Shown piece after piece: positions 37,055 to 46,894 of a stretch of DNA of 64,000 bases. Below the pieces are notes generated by a model. That model was given only the letters and a program-made list of their open reading frames with translations, was not told the origin of the DNA and did no database searches. The stretch is taken from positions 1 through 64,000 of the forward strand of contig NZ_KB890638.1 in the NCBI RefSeq assembly GCF_000373185.1, given 5' to 3'. The first letter of the stretch is position 1. The number at the start of each line of letters is the position of its first letter. This DNA comes from Segatella paludivivens DSM 17968 = JCM 13650. GTDB lineage: Bacteria; Bacteroidota; Bacteroidia; Bacteroidales; Bacteroidaceae. Made by a program: the position numbers and the translations under genes.

Positions 37055-38404
37055 TTATAAATTCACCAACATCAGTACCATGAAGCCTACAGCGGTTCCA
37101 AGCACGCATTTCCATCCTACATTCCTGAAATACCAACCAATATGCATACGTTCCATTTTTAATAAAGCGATACCACTCATGCTACCTATTGCTAATACAT
37201 TTCCTCCTGACATTACACAAAAAGCTATCACCTTATAATATATATCATTCATTTCTACATTCTGCTTTATCTGAATAAAACTCATTGCCGTTGCAAATGT
37301 ATCCAAAACAGAACTAATAACACCTGCTATAACACCATATATCCAAACACTATTTATATTTTCCTGAAGAAAATCCCACAATAATTTAGTTGCACCAGTC
37401 TCTTTAACAACACCAAGAGCAAGCATGACTCCCATTACATAAAGCATCATCTGGATCACTCCATACTGCAATACGCGTGGGGTGCGACGTTGTATCATTT
37501 GGTCGGCATTCATCAATTTATGATTGAATATCTCATTAACAATCCATAAGATTGAAAGAACACATAAAGCGCCAAGGAATGGGCTCAGCTTTGTTATATT
37601 ATGGAAAGTAGGAATAAACCAAAGTCCACCTATTCCAACGAATAGCATCAATAATCTCTGCCAAGTATTAAGATTTGTATCATCTCCTCTATATGGCATC
37701 ACCACCCATTCGGTATCCAATCTACTAGGAAGCATGCGACCAAGCATCCAAGTTGGTATAGCCCAAGCTATAATGCAAGGAATTATAAGAGACATTGAAA
37801 AATTAGTAGCACTAACGGCTCCGATATTCCACAACACCAATCCCTCCGGATTACCTATTACTGTTAAAGCTCCGCCTGCATTTGCCGCTACAACTATAGC
37901 TGAACCAAATATCATCCTTTGACGACGACTTGGAACAACTTCATGCATCATTGTGATCATCATTACAGTTGTAGTGAGGTTATCAAGATTTGCCGAAATC
38001 AAAAAAGTAACAATTCCAAGCGACCAAAGCATTCTCTTACTGTTTCTTGTCTTTAGCAATTGAGAAACAAAATCAAAGCATCCATTATTGTTCAATATCT
38101 CAACAATAGTCATCGTTGACAACAAAAACAAAACTATCTCAGCAGCCTCACCTACATAAGGAAGAAAAATACGTTTGGCTATAAATTGTTTCACTACTAC
38201 GCTTGAAGAAGTCGCACTGTCTAGGAAACTTGCATATTCACCATAATGCTGACTCATTACGAAATCAGTGCCATAGCAAATATACAATACCCACCCTACT
38301 GTACCAGCGAAAATAGCTATAGCAGCTTTATTCACGTTGGTGATTTTTTCAGTAGCGATGAGCAAAAAGCTCAGCAGTATTATAGCGACTATTATAAGCG
38401 TCAT
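37055..38404 (-). CDS. nhaD: NhaD-type Na+/H+ antiporter
   Basis: A 449-residue membrane protein of the ion transporter superfamily, with about 11-13 hydrophobic segments. ATEKITNVNKAAIAIFAGTV near the N-terminus, SANLDNLTTTVMMITMM, ANAGGALTVIGNPEGL and FCVMSGGNVLAIGSMSGIAL are characteristic of the NhaD family. Probably expels Na+ in exchange for H+. It has a consensus promoter (38424-38454) and may include pfkA in its transcript. Confidence 0.9.
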   Translation of the reverse strand: MTLIIVAIILLSFLLIATEKITNVNKAAIAIFAGTVGWVLYICYGTDFVMSQHYGEYASFLDSATSSSVVVKQFIAKRIFLPYVGEAAEIVLFLLSTMTIVEILNNNGCFDFVSQLLKTRNSKRMLWSLGIVTFLISANLDNLTTTVMMITMMHEVVPSRRQRMIFGSAIVVAANAGGALTVIGNPEGLVLWNIGAVSATNFSMSLIIPCIIAWAIPTWMLGRMLPSRLDTEWVVMPYRGDDTNLNTWQRLLMLFVGIGGLWFIPTFHNITKLSPFLGALCVLSILWIVNEIFNHKLMNADQMIQRRTPRVLQYGVIQMMLYVMGVMLALGVVKETGATKLLWDFLQENINSVWIYGVIAGVISSVLDTFATAMSFIQIKQNVEMNDIYYKVIAFCVMSGGNVLAIGSMSGIALLKMERMHIGWYFRNVGWKCVLGTAVGFMVLMLVNL

Positions 38405-38423
38405 AGTTTATTTTATTTAGTGG

Positions 38424-38454
38424 CAAAGTTAACAATTATTCTGAAACATTCAAA
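38424..38454 (-). promoter_or_regulatory. Promoter of nhaD
   Basis: On the minus strand: TTTG (38454-38451), 19 bases, TAACTTTG (38431-38424). Full consensus, 20 bases before the start codon. Confidence 0.8.
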
Positions 38455-38541
38455 CATGATATTAGTTTTTTATATTGGTTTAACGATAAAGTGTAAGATT
38501 GTAACCACAATGAACAAGGTTTTGCAAAGTATAGATTACAA

Positions 38542-38577
38542 AGAACGGTCACTATGCAAAAACATAGTGACCGTTCT
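38542..38577 (-). terminator. Terminator of the tetR-maf operon
   Basis: AGAACGGTCACTATG and CATAGTGACCGTTCT form a perfect 15-bp stem with a six-base loop, one of the longest in the window, 23 bases after the maf stop. Confidence 0.82.
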
Positions 38578-38599
38578 GAATATTAAGTGACAATGTGCA

Positions 38600-39166
38600 T
38601 CACATATTTTTCAACTCTTCATATATTCTCTGTACAGGAAATCCCATCACATTAAAGTAACTTCCTTTAATAGATATAACGCCTATATAGCCTATCCATT
38701 CCTGAATTCCATAAGAACCAGCCTTGTCATAGGGCTTAAAAGTTGAGATATAATAATTGATCTCTTCATCTTCTAATTTTTTAAACGTAACTTCAGTTGT
38801 AACCTTGAAACTACGCTGTTTAGAAATTGTTGTAAGACTGACGCCAGTAATAACTTTGTGTGTACGTCCGCTAATCATTCGCAACATTCTAACAGCATCC
38901 TCTTTATCTTTTGGTTTGCCTAAGATCTCTTCATCCACAACAACTACAGTATCAGCTGTTATAATCAATTCATCCTCTTTTATATCTTCCAAATAAGCAG
39001 AAGATTTAAGTTTTGACAAATACAAAGAAACATCGTCTACAGGTGTAGATTCGGGATATGTCTCGTCAATATCATCCTTTACAAATACTTTAAAGGGGAT
39101 ATTCAAACCAGAAAGTAATTCTTTACGACGTGGAGAATTACTGGCAAGTATTATTTTATAGTTCAT
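38600..39166 (-). CDS. maf: Maf-family nucleotide pyrophosphatase
   Basis: 188-residue house-cleaning enzyme that removes non-canonical or modified nucleoside triphosphates (family knowledge). Motifs: LASNSPRRKELLSGL at the N-terminus, ADTVVVVDEEILGKPKD, and the C-terminal YDKAGSYGIQEWIGYIGVIS and GSYFNVMGFP. It follows the KdsC-like gene by nine bases and ends the operon. Maf subtypes differ in nucleotide preference (dTTP/UTP or m7GTP); GKPKD and KAGSYGIQ suit the dTTP/UTP (YhdE) type, moderately sure. Confidence 0.93.
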   Translation of the reverse strand: MNYKIILASNSPRRKELLSGLNIPFKVFVKDDIDETYPESTPVDDVSLYLSKLKSSAYLEDIKEDELIITADTVVVVDEEILGKPKDKEDAVRMLRMISGRTHKVITGVSLTTISKQRSFKVTTEVTFKKLEDEEINYYISTFKPYDKAGSYGIQEWIGYIGVISIKGSYFNVMGFPVQRIYEELKNM

Positions 39167-39175
39167 AATTATATA

Positions 39176-39694
39176 TTACCATCCAAAAGCCTTCGCATCA
39201 CTTAGCCATTTGCCATTAGCTCGAAGCACTTGTTCTATGATATCACGTCCACAACCATATCCTCCATTACGAGAACTTATATAGACGCTGATACTCTTAA
39301 TATCAGTACATGCATCTGCCGGACAACAAGGACAACCACAACGGCGCATAACCTCATAGTCAGGAATGTCATCACCTACATAAATCACTTCGTCATCTTT
39401 AAGATTATGCTTTTTAAGAAATTCATCATAAACAGTAACCTTAACAGCGCAGTTCATGTAAATATCCGCAACGCCAAGATGCTCATAACGCATTCTTACA
39501 GCCTCAGTATTTCCACCAGTAAGAATAGCTATTTTAATACCCATCTTTACAGCTAACTGAATGGCGTATCCATCCTTTATATTCACTGTTCGCAAAGGCT
39601 CTCCGTCGTGCGACAGTACTATTGTCTCGGCAGACAGAACTCCATCGACATCAAAAACGATAGCTTTAACCTTACTCAAATCATAATTTATCAT
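39176..39694 (-). CDS. kdsC: KdsC-like HAD phosphatase
   Basis: 172-residue HAD phosphatase of the 3-deoxy-D-manno-octulosonate 8-phosphate phosphatase (KdsC) type, in Kdo synthesis for lipopolysaccharide. Motif [13 protein letters not shown] with the two Asp, then [15 protein letters not shown], motif II ILTGG, and motif III/IV region [18 protein letters not shown]. This is the C0 tetramer-type HAD without cap. It overlaps the preceding DUF2520 gene by four bases. No other Kdo genes are here. Confidence 0.88.
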   Translation of the reverse strand: MINYDLSKVKAIVFDVDGVLSAETIVLSHDGEPLRTVNIKDGYAIQLAVKMGIKIAILTGGNTEAVRMRYEHLGVADIYMNCAVKVTVYDEFLKKHNLKDDEVIYVGDDIPDYEVMRRCGCPCCPADACTDIKSISVYISSRNGGYGCGRDIIEQVLRANGKWLSDAKAFGW

Positions 39695-40479
39695 AGGTCT
39701 GAATTTTTATTTATTGCGATAGAATGGATAGCTTTACTCATAAGTTCATAGATCTTCTGATTAAATGGAGCACCATCCAGTAATTGGATCTGACGACTAA
39801 TTACGTTTTCATCATATCTTATAGCAGGACCCGTTTGAGCATCCTTTGGTTTCACATTGTGCACCTTCTTTGCAGTTTCGTCTATCAAAGGCAGCATCAC
39901 ATCAAAAGGTATACCATTATCATTCAATATCTCTGACGAAATTTCGTAACAATGATTAGTAAAGTTACATGCGAACACAGCTGCTAAATGCAAATACTTT
40001 CTCTGTTCTGTTGAAAGTTCATATATACGATTAGATATATTGCTACAAATATTTTCAAGTACAGATTTAGCCAACTCGTCAGAAGTCTCTATAAAACAAG
40101 GTATTACTTTAAAATCCACAAAGCGTTGTTTTGAGAAAGTCTGCATAGGGTAAAGCACTCCGTAGTGCTCAACATACCCTTTAAATATATCCATTGGCAT
40201 ACTACCTGCCGTATGGAAGAAGAACTTATCAGATTTATTTTTACATAGCGACGGAATGATTTTTTCTAGTGCATCATCCTTTAAAGCCACGATATACAAA
40301 TCAGCTTCATCACTTACATTATGAATATCATCTACGGCCCTTGCTCCTATTCTATCAGCTAGAGAAGTAGCATGCGAAAGCGTTTGACTATAAACTTGAA
40401 CGACTTTGTTACCAGAATTAAATAAAGCCACTCCTATATTTGTAGCCAAGTTTCCTGAGCCAATCAATGAAATTTTCAT
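39691..40479 (-). CDS. Rossmann-like/DUF2520 protein
   Basis: 262-residue protein with an N-terminal NAD(P)-binding motif ([18 protein letters not shown]) and a C-terminal DUF2520 domain ([17 protein letters not shown] to [19 protein letters not shown]). The pattern resembles ketopantoate reductase- or F420-type oxidoreductases; the substrate is unknown. It overlaps both the TetR gene upstream and kdsC downstream by four bases, so translation of the three is likely coupled. Confidence 0.85.
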   Translation of the reverse strand: MKISLIGSGNLATNIGVALFNSGNKVVQVYSQTLSHATSLADRIGARAVDDIHNVSDEADLYIVALKDDALEKIIPSLCKNKSDKFFFHTAGSMPMDIFKGYVEHYGVLYPMQTFSKQRFVDFKVIPCFIETSDELAKSVLENICSNISNRIYELSTEQRKYLHLAAVFACNFTNHCYEISSEILNDNGIPFDVMLPLIDETAKKVHNVKPKDAQTGPAIRYDENVISRQIQLLDGAPFNQKIYELMSKAIHSIAINKNSDL

Positions 40480-41108
40480 TTTAGCCTCTTAATTTTCATG
40501 TCCATTATAGCCAGTCCCTTATCAGTACAGAAACCACGCATAAACAAGAACATCACATTATATAAGATATGTTGCATGCTATAAGTCTCATACAACTTAT
40601 TATCCATCACATATTCCATTGTTGCATTGCTGAAACGCTCAACCAAAGAATAATCAATGTCATCACGAAAATATCCATCCTTGATACCTCGCTTGAAAAA
40701 CATATGCGACTTGTTTCTACGCAATTCGTGCCGCTTAGAAAGATAATTAACTATTTTAGAATACTTATGTAATTCTGCAAAGAACAAAGGATTAACTGTG
40801 CGAACCTTTTCCATTTGTACCTTATAAAATTCCACGAGAATATCCATCACATCTGGAGCTTTTTCCTTTTGGAATTTCTCCATATGATTATCACACAAGC
40901 ATTCAGACATCTTTATACCTTCTAGTAAAAGATCTTCCTTTTTGTTGTATATTTCATAAAGAGTACGCTTCGATATGACCAGTTTCTTCGCTATGTCATC
41001 CATCTTGACACGCTTAATTCCATTAACATAGAATTCTTGCATGGCTAAATTCAGAATACGGTCTTTCAACTGTTCCCGATACTCAGTTTGAATATTAATT
41101 TTATGCAT
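40476..41108 (-). CDS. TetR-family regulator
   Basis: A 210-residue regulator from ATG 41108 (the longer frame overlaps the promoter box at 41148-41155). The N-terminal HTH is clear: RILNLAMQEFYVNGIKRVKM, DDIAKKLVISKRTLYEIYNK, KEDLLLEG. The rest is the ligand-binding and dimer domain, without a recognisable ligand motif. It leads the operon tetR-DUF2520-kdsC-maf and is divergent from maeB, so both promoters are possible targets. Confidence 0.9.
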   Translation of the reverse strand: MHKINIQTEYREQLKDRILNLAMQEFYVNGIKRVKMDDIAKKLVISKRTLYEIYNKKEDLLLEGIKMSECLCDNHMEKFQKEKAPDVMDILVEFYKVQMEKVRTVNPLFFAELHKYSKIVNYLSKRHELRRNKSHMFFKRGIKDGYFRDDIDYSLVERFSNATMEYVMDNKLYETYSMQHILYNVMFLFMRGFCTDKGLAIMDMKIKRLK

Positions 41109-41147
41109 AAGCAACCGTTTACCGTAATGAGTTTTAATATTATTCTG

Positions 41148-41155
41148 CAAAGTTA
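41148..41155 (-). promoter_or_regulatory. -7 box for the tetR-maf operon
   Basis: Minus-strand TAACTTTG followed by C, 40 bases before the TetR start. Confidence 0.65.
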
Positions 41156-41198
41156 CAAAAAATAACAAAAAACTCGCACTCATTTAAACGTTTTTTAC

Positions 41199-41206
41199 TA
41201 ACTTTG
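41199..41206 (+). promoter_or_regulatory. -7 box for maeB
   Basis: TAACTTTG followed by C, identical to the box of the divergent tetR operon. The start codon is 54 bases downstream. Confidence 0.65.
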
Positions 41207-41260
41207 CGCTTGTTAGAAGGAAAAATTAAAAGTAGAGAATTGAACTTTAATTACTAGAAA

Positions 41261-43549
41261 ATGGTAAAGATTACTAAGGAAGCTGCTCTGGAGTATCACG
41301 AGAATGGACGTCCGGGCAAAATTGAAGTAAAGCCAACTAAGCCTTATCACACACAAACTGATTTGAGCTTAGCTTATTCACCTGGTGTTGCATACCCATG
41401 TCTTGAGATTCAATCTGATCCGGACAGTGTATACAAATATACTGACAAGGGCAATCTTGTTGCCGTAATCAGTAATGGAACTGCCGTTCTTGGCCTTGGT
41501 GATATAGGTGCTATGAGTGGTAAACCAGTAATGGAAGGTAAGGGTTTACTATTCAAAATTTATGGTGGTATTGATGTGTTTGACATCGAAGTAGCAGAAA
41601 AAGATCCAGAAAAGTTCTGCGAAGCTGTAGAAAAGATTGCACCTACTTTCGGTGGTATAAATCTTGAGGATATTAAAGCTCCTGAATGTTTCTATATTGA
41701 GGAAAGATTAAAGAAGACTCTAGACATACCAGTAATGCATGATGATCAGCATGGAACTGCTATCATTTCTTCTGCGGGACTTCTTAACGCTCTTGAAGTT
41801 ACCGGGAAAGACATCACTAAAGTCAAGATTGTTGTAAATGGTGCTGGAGCCGCAGCTATCAGTTGTACAAAACTATATGTTTCACTTGGAGCTAAAGTTG
41901 AGAATATCGTTATGCTTGACTCTAAGGGAGTCATAACAAAAGATAGAGAAAGACTTAGTCCACAGAAAGCATTGTTCGCTACAAGCCGCAAGGATGTTCA
42001 TACTTTGGAAGAAGCAATGAAGAATGCTGATGTATTCTTGGGACTTAGCAAGGGTAATATCCTTACACAGGATATGATTCGCTCTATGGCTAACAACCCT
42101 ATCGTATTCGCACTTGCCAATCCTGTTCCTGAGATCTCTTACGAAAATGCTATGGAAAGTCGTCCTGACGTCTTAATGAGTACAGGACGTAGCGACTATC
42201 CTAATCAGATAAACAATGTAATTGGCTTTCCTTACATTTTCCGCGGAGCTCTTGATGTTCATGCTAGAGCTATCAACGAAGAGATGAAGCTTGCTGCAGT
42301 AAAAGCTATTGCCGATTTGGCAAAGCAACCTGTTCCAGACGTTGTCAATGACGTATATCATGTAAGCGACCTTACATTCGGTCCTAAATATTTCATTCCG
42401 AAACCTGTTGACCCACGCCTTATCACTGAAGTTAGTGCAGCCGTTGCAAAGGCAGCCATCGAAAGTGGTGTAGCCCGTAAGACAATTACTGATTGGGAAG
42501 CATATAAGAAGAACTTGCGCCAGCTTCTTGGTCAAGAGACTGTACTTACTCGCAAGCTTCACGATACAGCTCGTCTACATCCACAGAAGGTCGTATTTGC
42601 CGAAGGTGGACACCCTACTATGATGAAGGCTGCTGTTCAAGCTAAGCAAGAAGGTATATGCAATCCTATTCTTCTTGGTAATCCAGATCGCCTAACTCGT
42701 CTTGCTACTCGTTTGAAACTAGATCTTACCGGTGTAGAAATCATTGACATGAGAGCAGACCAGGAACAAGGTCGCCGTGCTACATTCGCTAAACATCTTA
42801 CAGAAAAGCGTTCTCGCCAAGGTTATACTTTCGACGAAGCTTACGACAAGATGTATGAGCGCAATTACTTCGGTATGAGTTTGGTTGAAAACGGATATGC
42901 TGATGCATTCATCACAGGTTTGTACACAAAATATAGTAATACTATCAAGGTTGCAAAAGAAGTTATCGGTGTAAGACCAGAATTCAACACTTTTGGAACT
43001 ATGCATATTCTGAACACTCAGAAGGGCACATACTATATTGCAGACACACTTATCAACAGACATCCTGATGAGAATGTACTTACAGACATCGCAAAACTGA
43101 GCGCACACACAGTGAAGTTCTTCAATGAGGAACCTGTTATCGCTATGCTTAGTTATTCAAACTTCGGCACAGACGAAAAGGGAAGCCCTGTTAAAGTACA
43201 TACAGCTGTAAAGCACATGCAGGATTTGTATCCTGAGCTTGCTATTGACGGAGAGATGCAAGTTAACTTTGCTCTCAACAAAGAATTGCGTGACGACAAA
43301 TATCCATTTAGCCGTTTGAAAGGCAAGGATGTAAACACACTTGTATTCCCTAACATGAGCAGTGCAAACTGTAGCTATAAGCTTCTTCAGGCTCTAGACC
43401 CTGATTGCGAGATTATAGGCCCTATCCAAATGGGATTAAACAAGGCTATACATTTTACCGACTTTGAAAGCTCTGTAAACGATGTCGTAAATATTACCGC
43501 TGTTGCAGTAATCGATGCCTACGTTGAAAAGCTTAAGAATGGCAAATAA
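41261..43549 (+). CDS. maeB: Malic enzyme fused to phosphotransacetylase-like domain
   Basis: NADP-type malic enzyme (oxidative decarboxylation of malate to pyruvate), 762 residues. The N-terminal malic domain (about 1-430) has [60 protein letters not shown] and the NAD(P) fold [16 protein letters not shown]. The C-terminal part (about 440-760) resembles phosphate acetyltransferase ([35 protein letters not shown], [14 protein letters not shown]), which in MaeB proteins is thought regulatory, responding to acetyl-CoA. It is monocistronic. Confidence 0.96.
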   Translation: MVKITKEAALEYHENGRPGKIEVKPTKPYHTQTDLSLAYSPGVAYPCLEIQSDPDSVYKYTDKGNLVAVISNGTAVLGLGDIGAMSGKPVMEGKGLLFKIYGGIDVFDIEVAEKDPEKFCEAVEKIAPTFGGINLEDIKAPECFYIEERLKKTLDIPVMHDDQHGTAIISSAGLLNALEVTGKDITKVKIVVNGAGAAAISCTKLYVSLGAKVENIVMLDSKGVITKDRERLSPQKALFATSRKDVHTLEEAMKNADVFLGLSKGNILTQDMIRSMANNPIVFALANPVPEISYENAMESRPDVLMSTGRSDYPNQINNVIGFPYIFRGALDVHARAINEEMKLAAVKAIADLAKQPVPDVVNDVYHVSDLTFGPKYFIPKPVDPRLITEVSAAVAKAAIESGVARKTITDWEAYKKNLRQLLGQETVLTRKLHDTARLHPQKVVFAEGGHPTMMKAAVQAKQEGICNPILLGNPDRLTRLATRLKLDLTGVEIIDMRADQEQGRRATFAKHLTEKRSRQGYTFDEAYDKMYERNYFGMSLVENGYADAFITGLYTKYSNTIKVAKEVIGVRPEFNTFGTMHILNTQKGTYYIADTLINRHPDENVLTDIAKLSAHTVKFFNEEPVIAMLSYSNFGTDEKGSPVKVHTAVKHMQDLYPELAIDGEMQVNFALNKELRDDKYPFSRLKGKDVNTLVFPNMSSANCSYKLLQALDPDCEIIGPIQMGLNKAIHFTDFESSVNDVVNITAVAVIDAYVEKLKNGK

Positions 43550-43570
43550 GACTATAAGACTAAATACGAA

Positions 43571-43602
43571 AGAAGGATGAAGTAAAAATACTTCATCCTT
43601 CT
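43571..43602. terminator. Terminator between maeB and the Crp-like gene
   Basis: AGAAGGATGAAG and CTTCATCCTTCT make a perfect 12-bp stem with an eight-base loop and a T run on the plus strand (for maeB). It could also stop the convergent crp-like transcript. Confidence 0.85.
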
Positions 43603-43643
43603 TTTTTATATATCCTTTCGGATATTAAACTGTTATGTCACTA

Positions 43644-44240
43644 TTAATCTAATAGAGTAGAAGCCCTTACCCTACTCAAAGTTTCAGGAGTCATTTGGAG
43701 ATAACTTGCTATAAACACTAAAGGAGCACGCAAAACAACTTGAGGCATCAACTTGCACATTTTCTTATATCTGTCACCAGCTGTTTCAAATCTAACTAAG
43801 TCTGCATGCACCTGAGAAAGAATCAAACTTTCTTCAAGTATTTTTCTATAGAGAATCTGAATGTTCACATTATGAAGAGCTACACTTTCAAGATGATGCT
43901 TAGGAAGTGCATAAATCAAACAAGGTTCCAAGGCTTCAACTTGCAAATGCGATGGAGTCTCTTTAAAAAGACTTTCTATGCACATAAAAATCGTACGATC
44001 TTCACCTAGATGTTCTGTAACCTCCTTACCATTCTTAAAATAGAACTGGCGCACAAGTCCTTTATCAATGTAGTATAGATTCTCACAAATTTCACCATCC
44101 TTGATAATCATTTCACCCTTCGCGAATTTCATCGGAACAAGAACACTTTCCAAAGTATCAAGTTCTTCATGAGTCATCGTACTATACTTTCGTGCTAATT
44201 CACGTGCAATATCGCGTGGTGTGTTTACAGGTTCTTTCAT
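43644..44240 (-). CDS. Crp/Fnr-type regulator with a canonical Shine-Dalgarno
   Basis: 198-residue protein with a cyclic-nucleotide-binding-like domain (about 30-125: KGEMIIKDGEICENLYYIDKG, VRQFYFKNGKEVTEHLGE) and a C-terminal helix-turn-helix ending in APLVFIASYLQMTPETLSRVR. The HTH matches Crp/Fnr families in Bacteroidota. The ligand is unknown; the usual cAMP-binding RxS motif is not seen, nor Fnr-type cysteines at the N-terminus. It follows lepA by 47 bases. It has GGAGG at 44248-44252, seven bases before the ATG. Confidence 0.88.
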   Translation of the reverse strand: MKEPVNTPRDIARELARKYSTMTHEELDTLESVLVPMKFAKGEMIIKDGEICENLYYIDKGLVRQFYFKNGKEVTEHLGEDRTIFMCIESLFKETPSHLQVEALEPCLIYALPKHHLESVALHNVNIQILYRKILEESLILSQVHADLVRFETAGDRYKKMCKLMPQVVLRAPLVFIASYLQMTPETLSRVRASTLLD

Positions 44241-44247
44241 AAAGTTT

Positions 44248-44252
44248 CCTCC
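44248..44252 (-). promoter_or_regulatory. Canonical Shine-Dalgarno of the Crp-like gene
   Basis: GGAGG on the minus strand, seven bases before the ATG at 44240. Most genes in the window have no such site. Confidence 0.7.
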
Positions 44253-44287
44253 AAATTTTAGTTATCTTCCAAGTATCATATTATAAA

Positions 44288-46081
44288 TTAATCAAGTTTA
44301 AGGACAGCTAAGAATGCCTTCTGCGGAACTTGCACATTTCCAACCTGCTTCATGCGCTTTTTACCTTGCTTTTGCTTTTCCAAGAGCTTACGCTTTCGGC
44401 TAACGTCACCACCATAACATTTGGCAGTTACATCCTTACGCACCTGTTTCACAGTCTCTCGCGCTACGATTTTAGCTCCTATGGCTGCCTGAATAGCTAT
44501 ATCAAATTGCTGACGAGGAATCAACTCTTTCAGTTTCTCACACATTCTGCGTCCAAAATTCACAGCATTACTCTCGTGTGTCAACGTAGAAAGAGCATCA
44601 ACAGGTTCGCCGTTTAGCAATATATCCAACTTAGCCAATTTAGATGGGCGGAAAGAATCTACATGATAGTCAAAAGAAGCATATCCTTTTGAAATACTCT
44701 TCAGTTTATCATAGAAGTCTATCACGATTTCTCCCAACGGAATCATGAAGTGCAACTCTACTCTATTTCCTGTCACATATTCCTGATTTAAAAGTTCGCC
44801 TCTTTTGTCAAGACACAACTTCATTATCGGACCTATATATTCCGCACCAGTAATGATACTAGCTTTGATATAAGGTTCCTCAATATGGTCTATCATGGTC
44901 TGATCAGGCAATCCTGACGGATTATGAACTTCATTCTCATTTCCCTGCTTATCATAAACCATATATGAAACGTTAGGAACAGTCGTTATCACATCCATAT
45001 TGAATTCACGCTCCAAGCGTTCCTGAACAATCTCCATGTGCAGAAGTCCAAGGAATCCGCATCTAAAACCAAATCCCAATGCGATAGAACTCTCTGGTGA
45101 GAATGTAAGTGATGCATCGTTAAGCTGCAATTTCTCCAAAGAAGCCCTTAGATTTTCATAATCATTAGGATCTATAGGATATAAACCGGCAAACACCATA
45201 GGCTTTACTTCCTGGAATCCTGCAATAGCCTCTTTACATGGGTTTACCACAGAAGTTACTGTATCACCAACCTTCACCTCGGTTGCATTCTTAATACCGC
45301 TTATGATATATCCTACTTCACCGCTAGATAACGTGCTGCATGGAACCATATCCATTTTCAACACGCCAACCTCGTCAGCAGTATATTCCATATCTGTATT
45401 GAAGAACTTTACCCTTTCGCCTTTCTTTATACTACCGTTAATAACCTTACAAAGTACGATTACTCCACGGAAGCTATTAAATATTGAGTCGAAAATCAAA
45501 GCCTGAGCTGGAGCATTCACATCACCAATAGGATGAGGAACACGAGCAACAACGGCTTCAAGTATATCTTCCACACCCTCACCGGTTTTTCCAGATGCTC
45601 TTAATATCTCGCTTCGGTCGCAACCTATAAGATCTACAATTTCATCCTCCACCTCATCAGGCATGGCATTGGGCATATCAATCTTGTTGATTACAGGGAT
45701 AATCTCCAAGTCATGTTCAATAGCCATATACAGATTTGATATTGTCTGTGCCTGAACGCCCTGTGTAGCATCAACAACAAGCAAGGCACCCTCGCACGCA
45801 GCAATAGAACGCGAAACCTCATAAGAGAAGTCTACGTGTCCCGGAGTATCTATAAGATTGAGAACGTATGCCTGCTCATCCTTAGCCTTGTATGCCATCT
45901 GTATAGCATGACTCTTAATTGTAATTCCACGCTCACGCTCAAGATCCATGTTATCTAGCATCTGACCTTCAGTAATTTGGATCGTCTTTGTTCGTTCCAA
46001 AAGTCTGTCTGCCAATGTTGATTTTCCATGATCAATATGAGCAATGATACAGAAATTACGTATATTATTTATATTATCCAT
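44288..46081 (-). CDS. lepA: Elongation factor 4
   Basis: Ribosome-associated GTPase EF4/LepA, 597 residues from ATG 46081. The longer frame begins at a TTG (46108) inside the -7 box, so it is rejected. G domain: [16 protein letters not shown] (G1), [14 protein letters not shown] (G2), DTPGHVDF (G3), NKIDMPNA (G4). The LepA-specific C-terminal domain includes [20 protein letters not shown] near the end. Likely co-transcribed with the downstream Crp-like gene. Confidence 0.98.
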   Translation of the reverse strand: MDNINNIRNFCIIAHIDHGKSTLADRLLERTKTIQITEGQMLDNMDLERERGITIKSHAIQMAYKAKDEQAYVLNLIDTPGHVDFSYEVSRSIAACEGALLVVDATQGVQAQTISNLYMAIEHDLEIIPVINKIDMPNAMPDEVEDEIVDLIGCDRSEILRASGKTGEGVEDILEAVVARVPHPIGDVNAPAQALIFDSIFNSFRGVIVLCKVINGSIKKGERVKFFNTDMEYTADEVGVLKMDMVPCSTLSSGEVGYIISGIKNATEVKVGDTVTSVVNPCKEAIAGFQEVKPMVFAGLYPIDPNDYENLRASLEKLQLNDASLTFSPESSIALGFGFRCGFLGLLHMEIVQERLEREFNMDVITTVPNVSYMVYDKQGNENEVHNPSGLPDQTMIDHIEEPYIKASIITGAEYIGPIMKLCLDKRGELLNQEYVTGNRVELHFMIPLGEIVIDFYDKLKSISKGYASFDYHVDSFRPSKLAKLDILLNGEPVDALSTLTHESNAVNFGRRMCEKLKELIPRQQFDIAIQAAIGAKIVARETVKQVRKDVTAKCYGGDVSRKRKLLEKQKQGKKRMKQVGNVQVPQKAFLAVLKLD

Positions 46082-46105
46082 GTTAATTAATGTCCATTTA
46101 AAGCG

Positions 46106-46113
46106 CAAAGATA
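46106..46113 (-). promoter_or_regulatory. -7 box for lepA
   Basis: Minus-strand TATCTTTG followed by C, 24 bases before the lepA start; the divergent box for the lipoprotein gene is only 23 bases away. Confidence 0.65.
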
Positions 46114-46136
46114 ACGAATTTTCCGCAATTTATTAT

Positions 46137-46144
46137 TATCTTTG
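46137..46144 (+). promoter_or_regulatory. -7 box for the 132-residue lipoprotein gene
   Basis: TATCTTTG followed by C, identical to the lepA box, 23 bases before the ATG at 46168. Confidence 0.65.
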
Positions 46145-46167
46145 CACGAAAATAAAGCATTTGCATT

Positions 46168-46566
46168 ATGAAAAAAACATTTATTTTGATTATTTCGGCA
46201 CTTGCTCTCACGGCTTGCCACCATGAGACCCTTGATGAACGTGCTAAAAGAGAGACTACAGAATATACCCAAAAGTACTGCCCTACGCCTTTTATCAATT
46301 ATACCCGTACAGACAGTATGACTTTCGAGAATTCTTCCAGAACAATTATATACTACTGTTCATTCTCTGACAAGATGGACAATGCTGATATAATCAACAA
46401 AAACAATAAGAAGATTATTGACGGATTGAAGAAAGGCATTTCTGATAACACTGGTATAAAAGGTTATATTGACGGAGGATTGAATTTCAGATATGTTGTT
46501 CATTCAAAGAAGAATCCTCAGCAAATTCTTTTCAAGCATGACTTCAACAACAAAGAAATAAAATAA
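46168..46566 (+). CDS. Small lipoprotein of unknown function
   Basis: 132-residue protein with a lipoprotein signal (MKKTFILIISALALTACHHE, lipobox LTAC, Cys17). After it come a charged stretch, two further cysteines (in KYCPTP and YYCSFSD) that could form a disulfide, and a lysine-rich middle. The C-terminal part (GLNFRYVVHSKKNPQQILFK) looks beta-rich. I do not recognise a family. Its own promoter and a strong terminator mark it as a genuine monocistronic gene, divergent from lepA. Confidence 0.8.
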   Translation: MKKTFILIISALALTACHHETLDERAKRETTEYTQKYCPTPFINYTRTDSMTFENSSRTIIYYCSFSDKMDNADIINKNNKKIIDGLKKGISDNTGIKGYIDGGLNFRYVVHSKKNPQQILFKHDFNNKEIK

Positions 46567-46570
46567 AATA

Positions 46571-46609
46571 AAAAACAGAAATCTCTATCAAATAAAGATT
46601 TCTGTTTTT
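46571..46609. terminator. Bidirectional terminator between lipoprotein gene and TSCPD gene
   Basis: AAAAACAGAAATCT (46571-46584) pairs with AGATTTCTGTTTTT (46596-46609), a 14-bp stem with T runs on both strands. It can serve both convergent genes. Confidence 0.85.
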
Positions 46610-46628
46610 TTTATTTTATCTGTATAAA

Positions 46629-46889
46629 TTATGCTCCCTTTTCTAGTTCATCAAGAGCTATAGCAAGTTGATCAGGGCAACTTGTGGCTTTTGTTCCACA
46701 AGCAATTCCCTTTAATTTTGATTTAACATCATCAACTTTCATACCTTTAACCAAAGCCATAATTCCGTGCGTATTACCATCACAACCACCCACGAATTCT
46801 AGATTTGTGATTATATTGTTGTCATCAACATCAATATTGATCATGCGAGAGCAAACACCCTTTGGCTTATATGAAATACGACGAGACAT
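46629..46889 (-). CDS. TSCPD-domain protein (TIGR03905 type)
   Basis: 86-residue protein with the name-giving TSCPDQL motif near the C-terminus and four cysteines (VCSRMI, GGCDGN, IACGTKATSCPD), typical of the short TIGR03905 family. The TSCPD domain also ends some ribonucleotide reductases, where its cysteines may bind metal. The function of the free-standing form is unknown. It follows yebC by five bases and probably belongs to the pheT-yebC transcript. Confidence 0.85.
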   Translation of the reverse strand: MSRRISYKPKGVCSRMINIDVDDNNIITNLEFVGGCDGNTHGIMALVKGMKVDDVKSKLKGIACGTKATSCPDQLAIALDELEKGA

Positions 46890-46894
46890 ATTTT

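Noticed and set aside
39716..40479. Reading of the DUF2520 protein as ketopantoate reductase (panE)
   Set aside because: It has a Rossmann motif, but the C-terminal DUF2520 pattern and lack of PanE signatures argue against a firm name.
46082..46108. Longer lepA start at a TTG
   Set aside because: It lies in the -7 box; ATG 46081 gives the usual 597-residue LepA.
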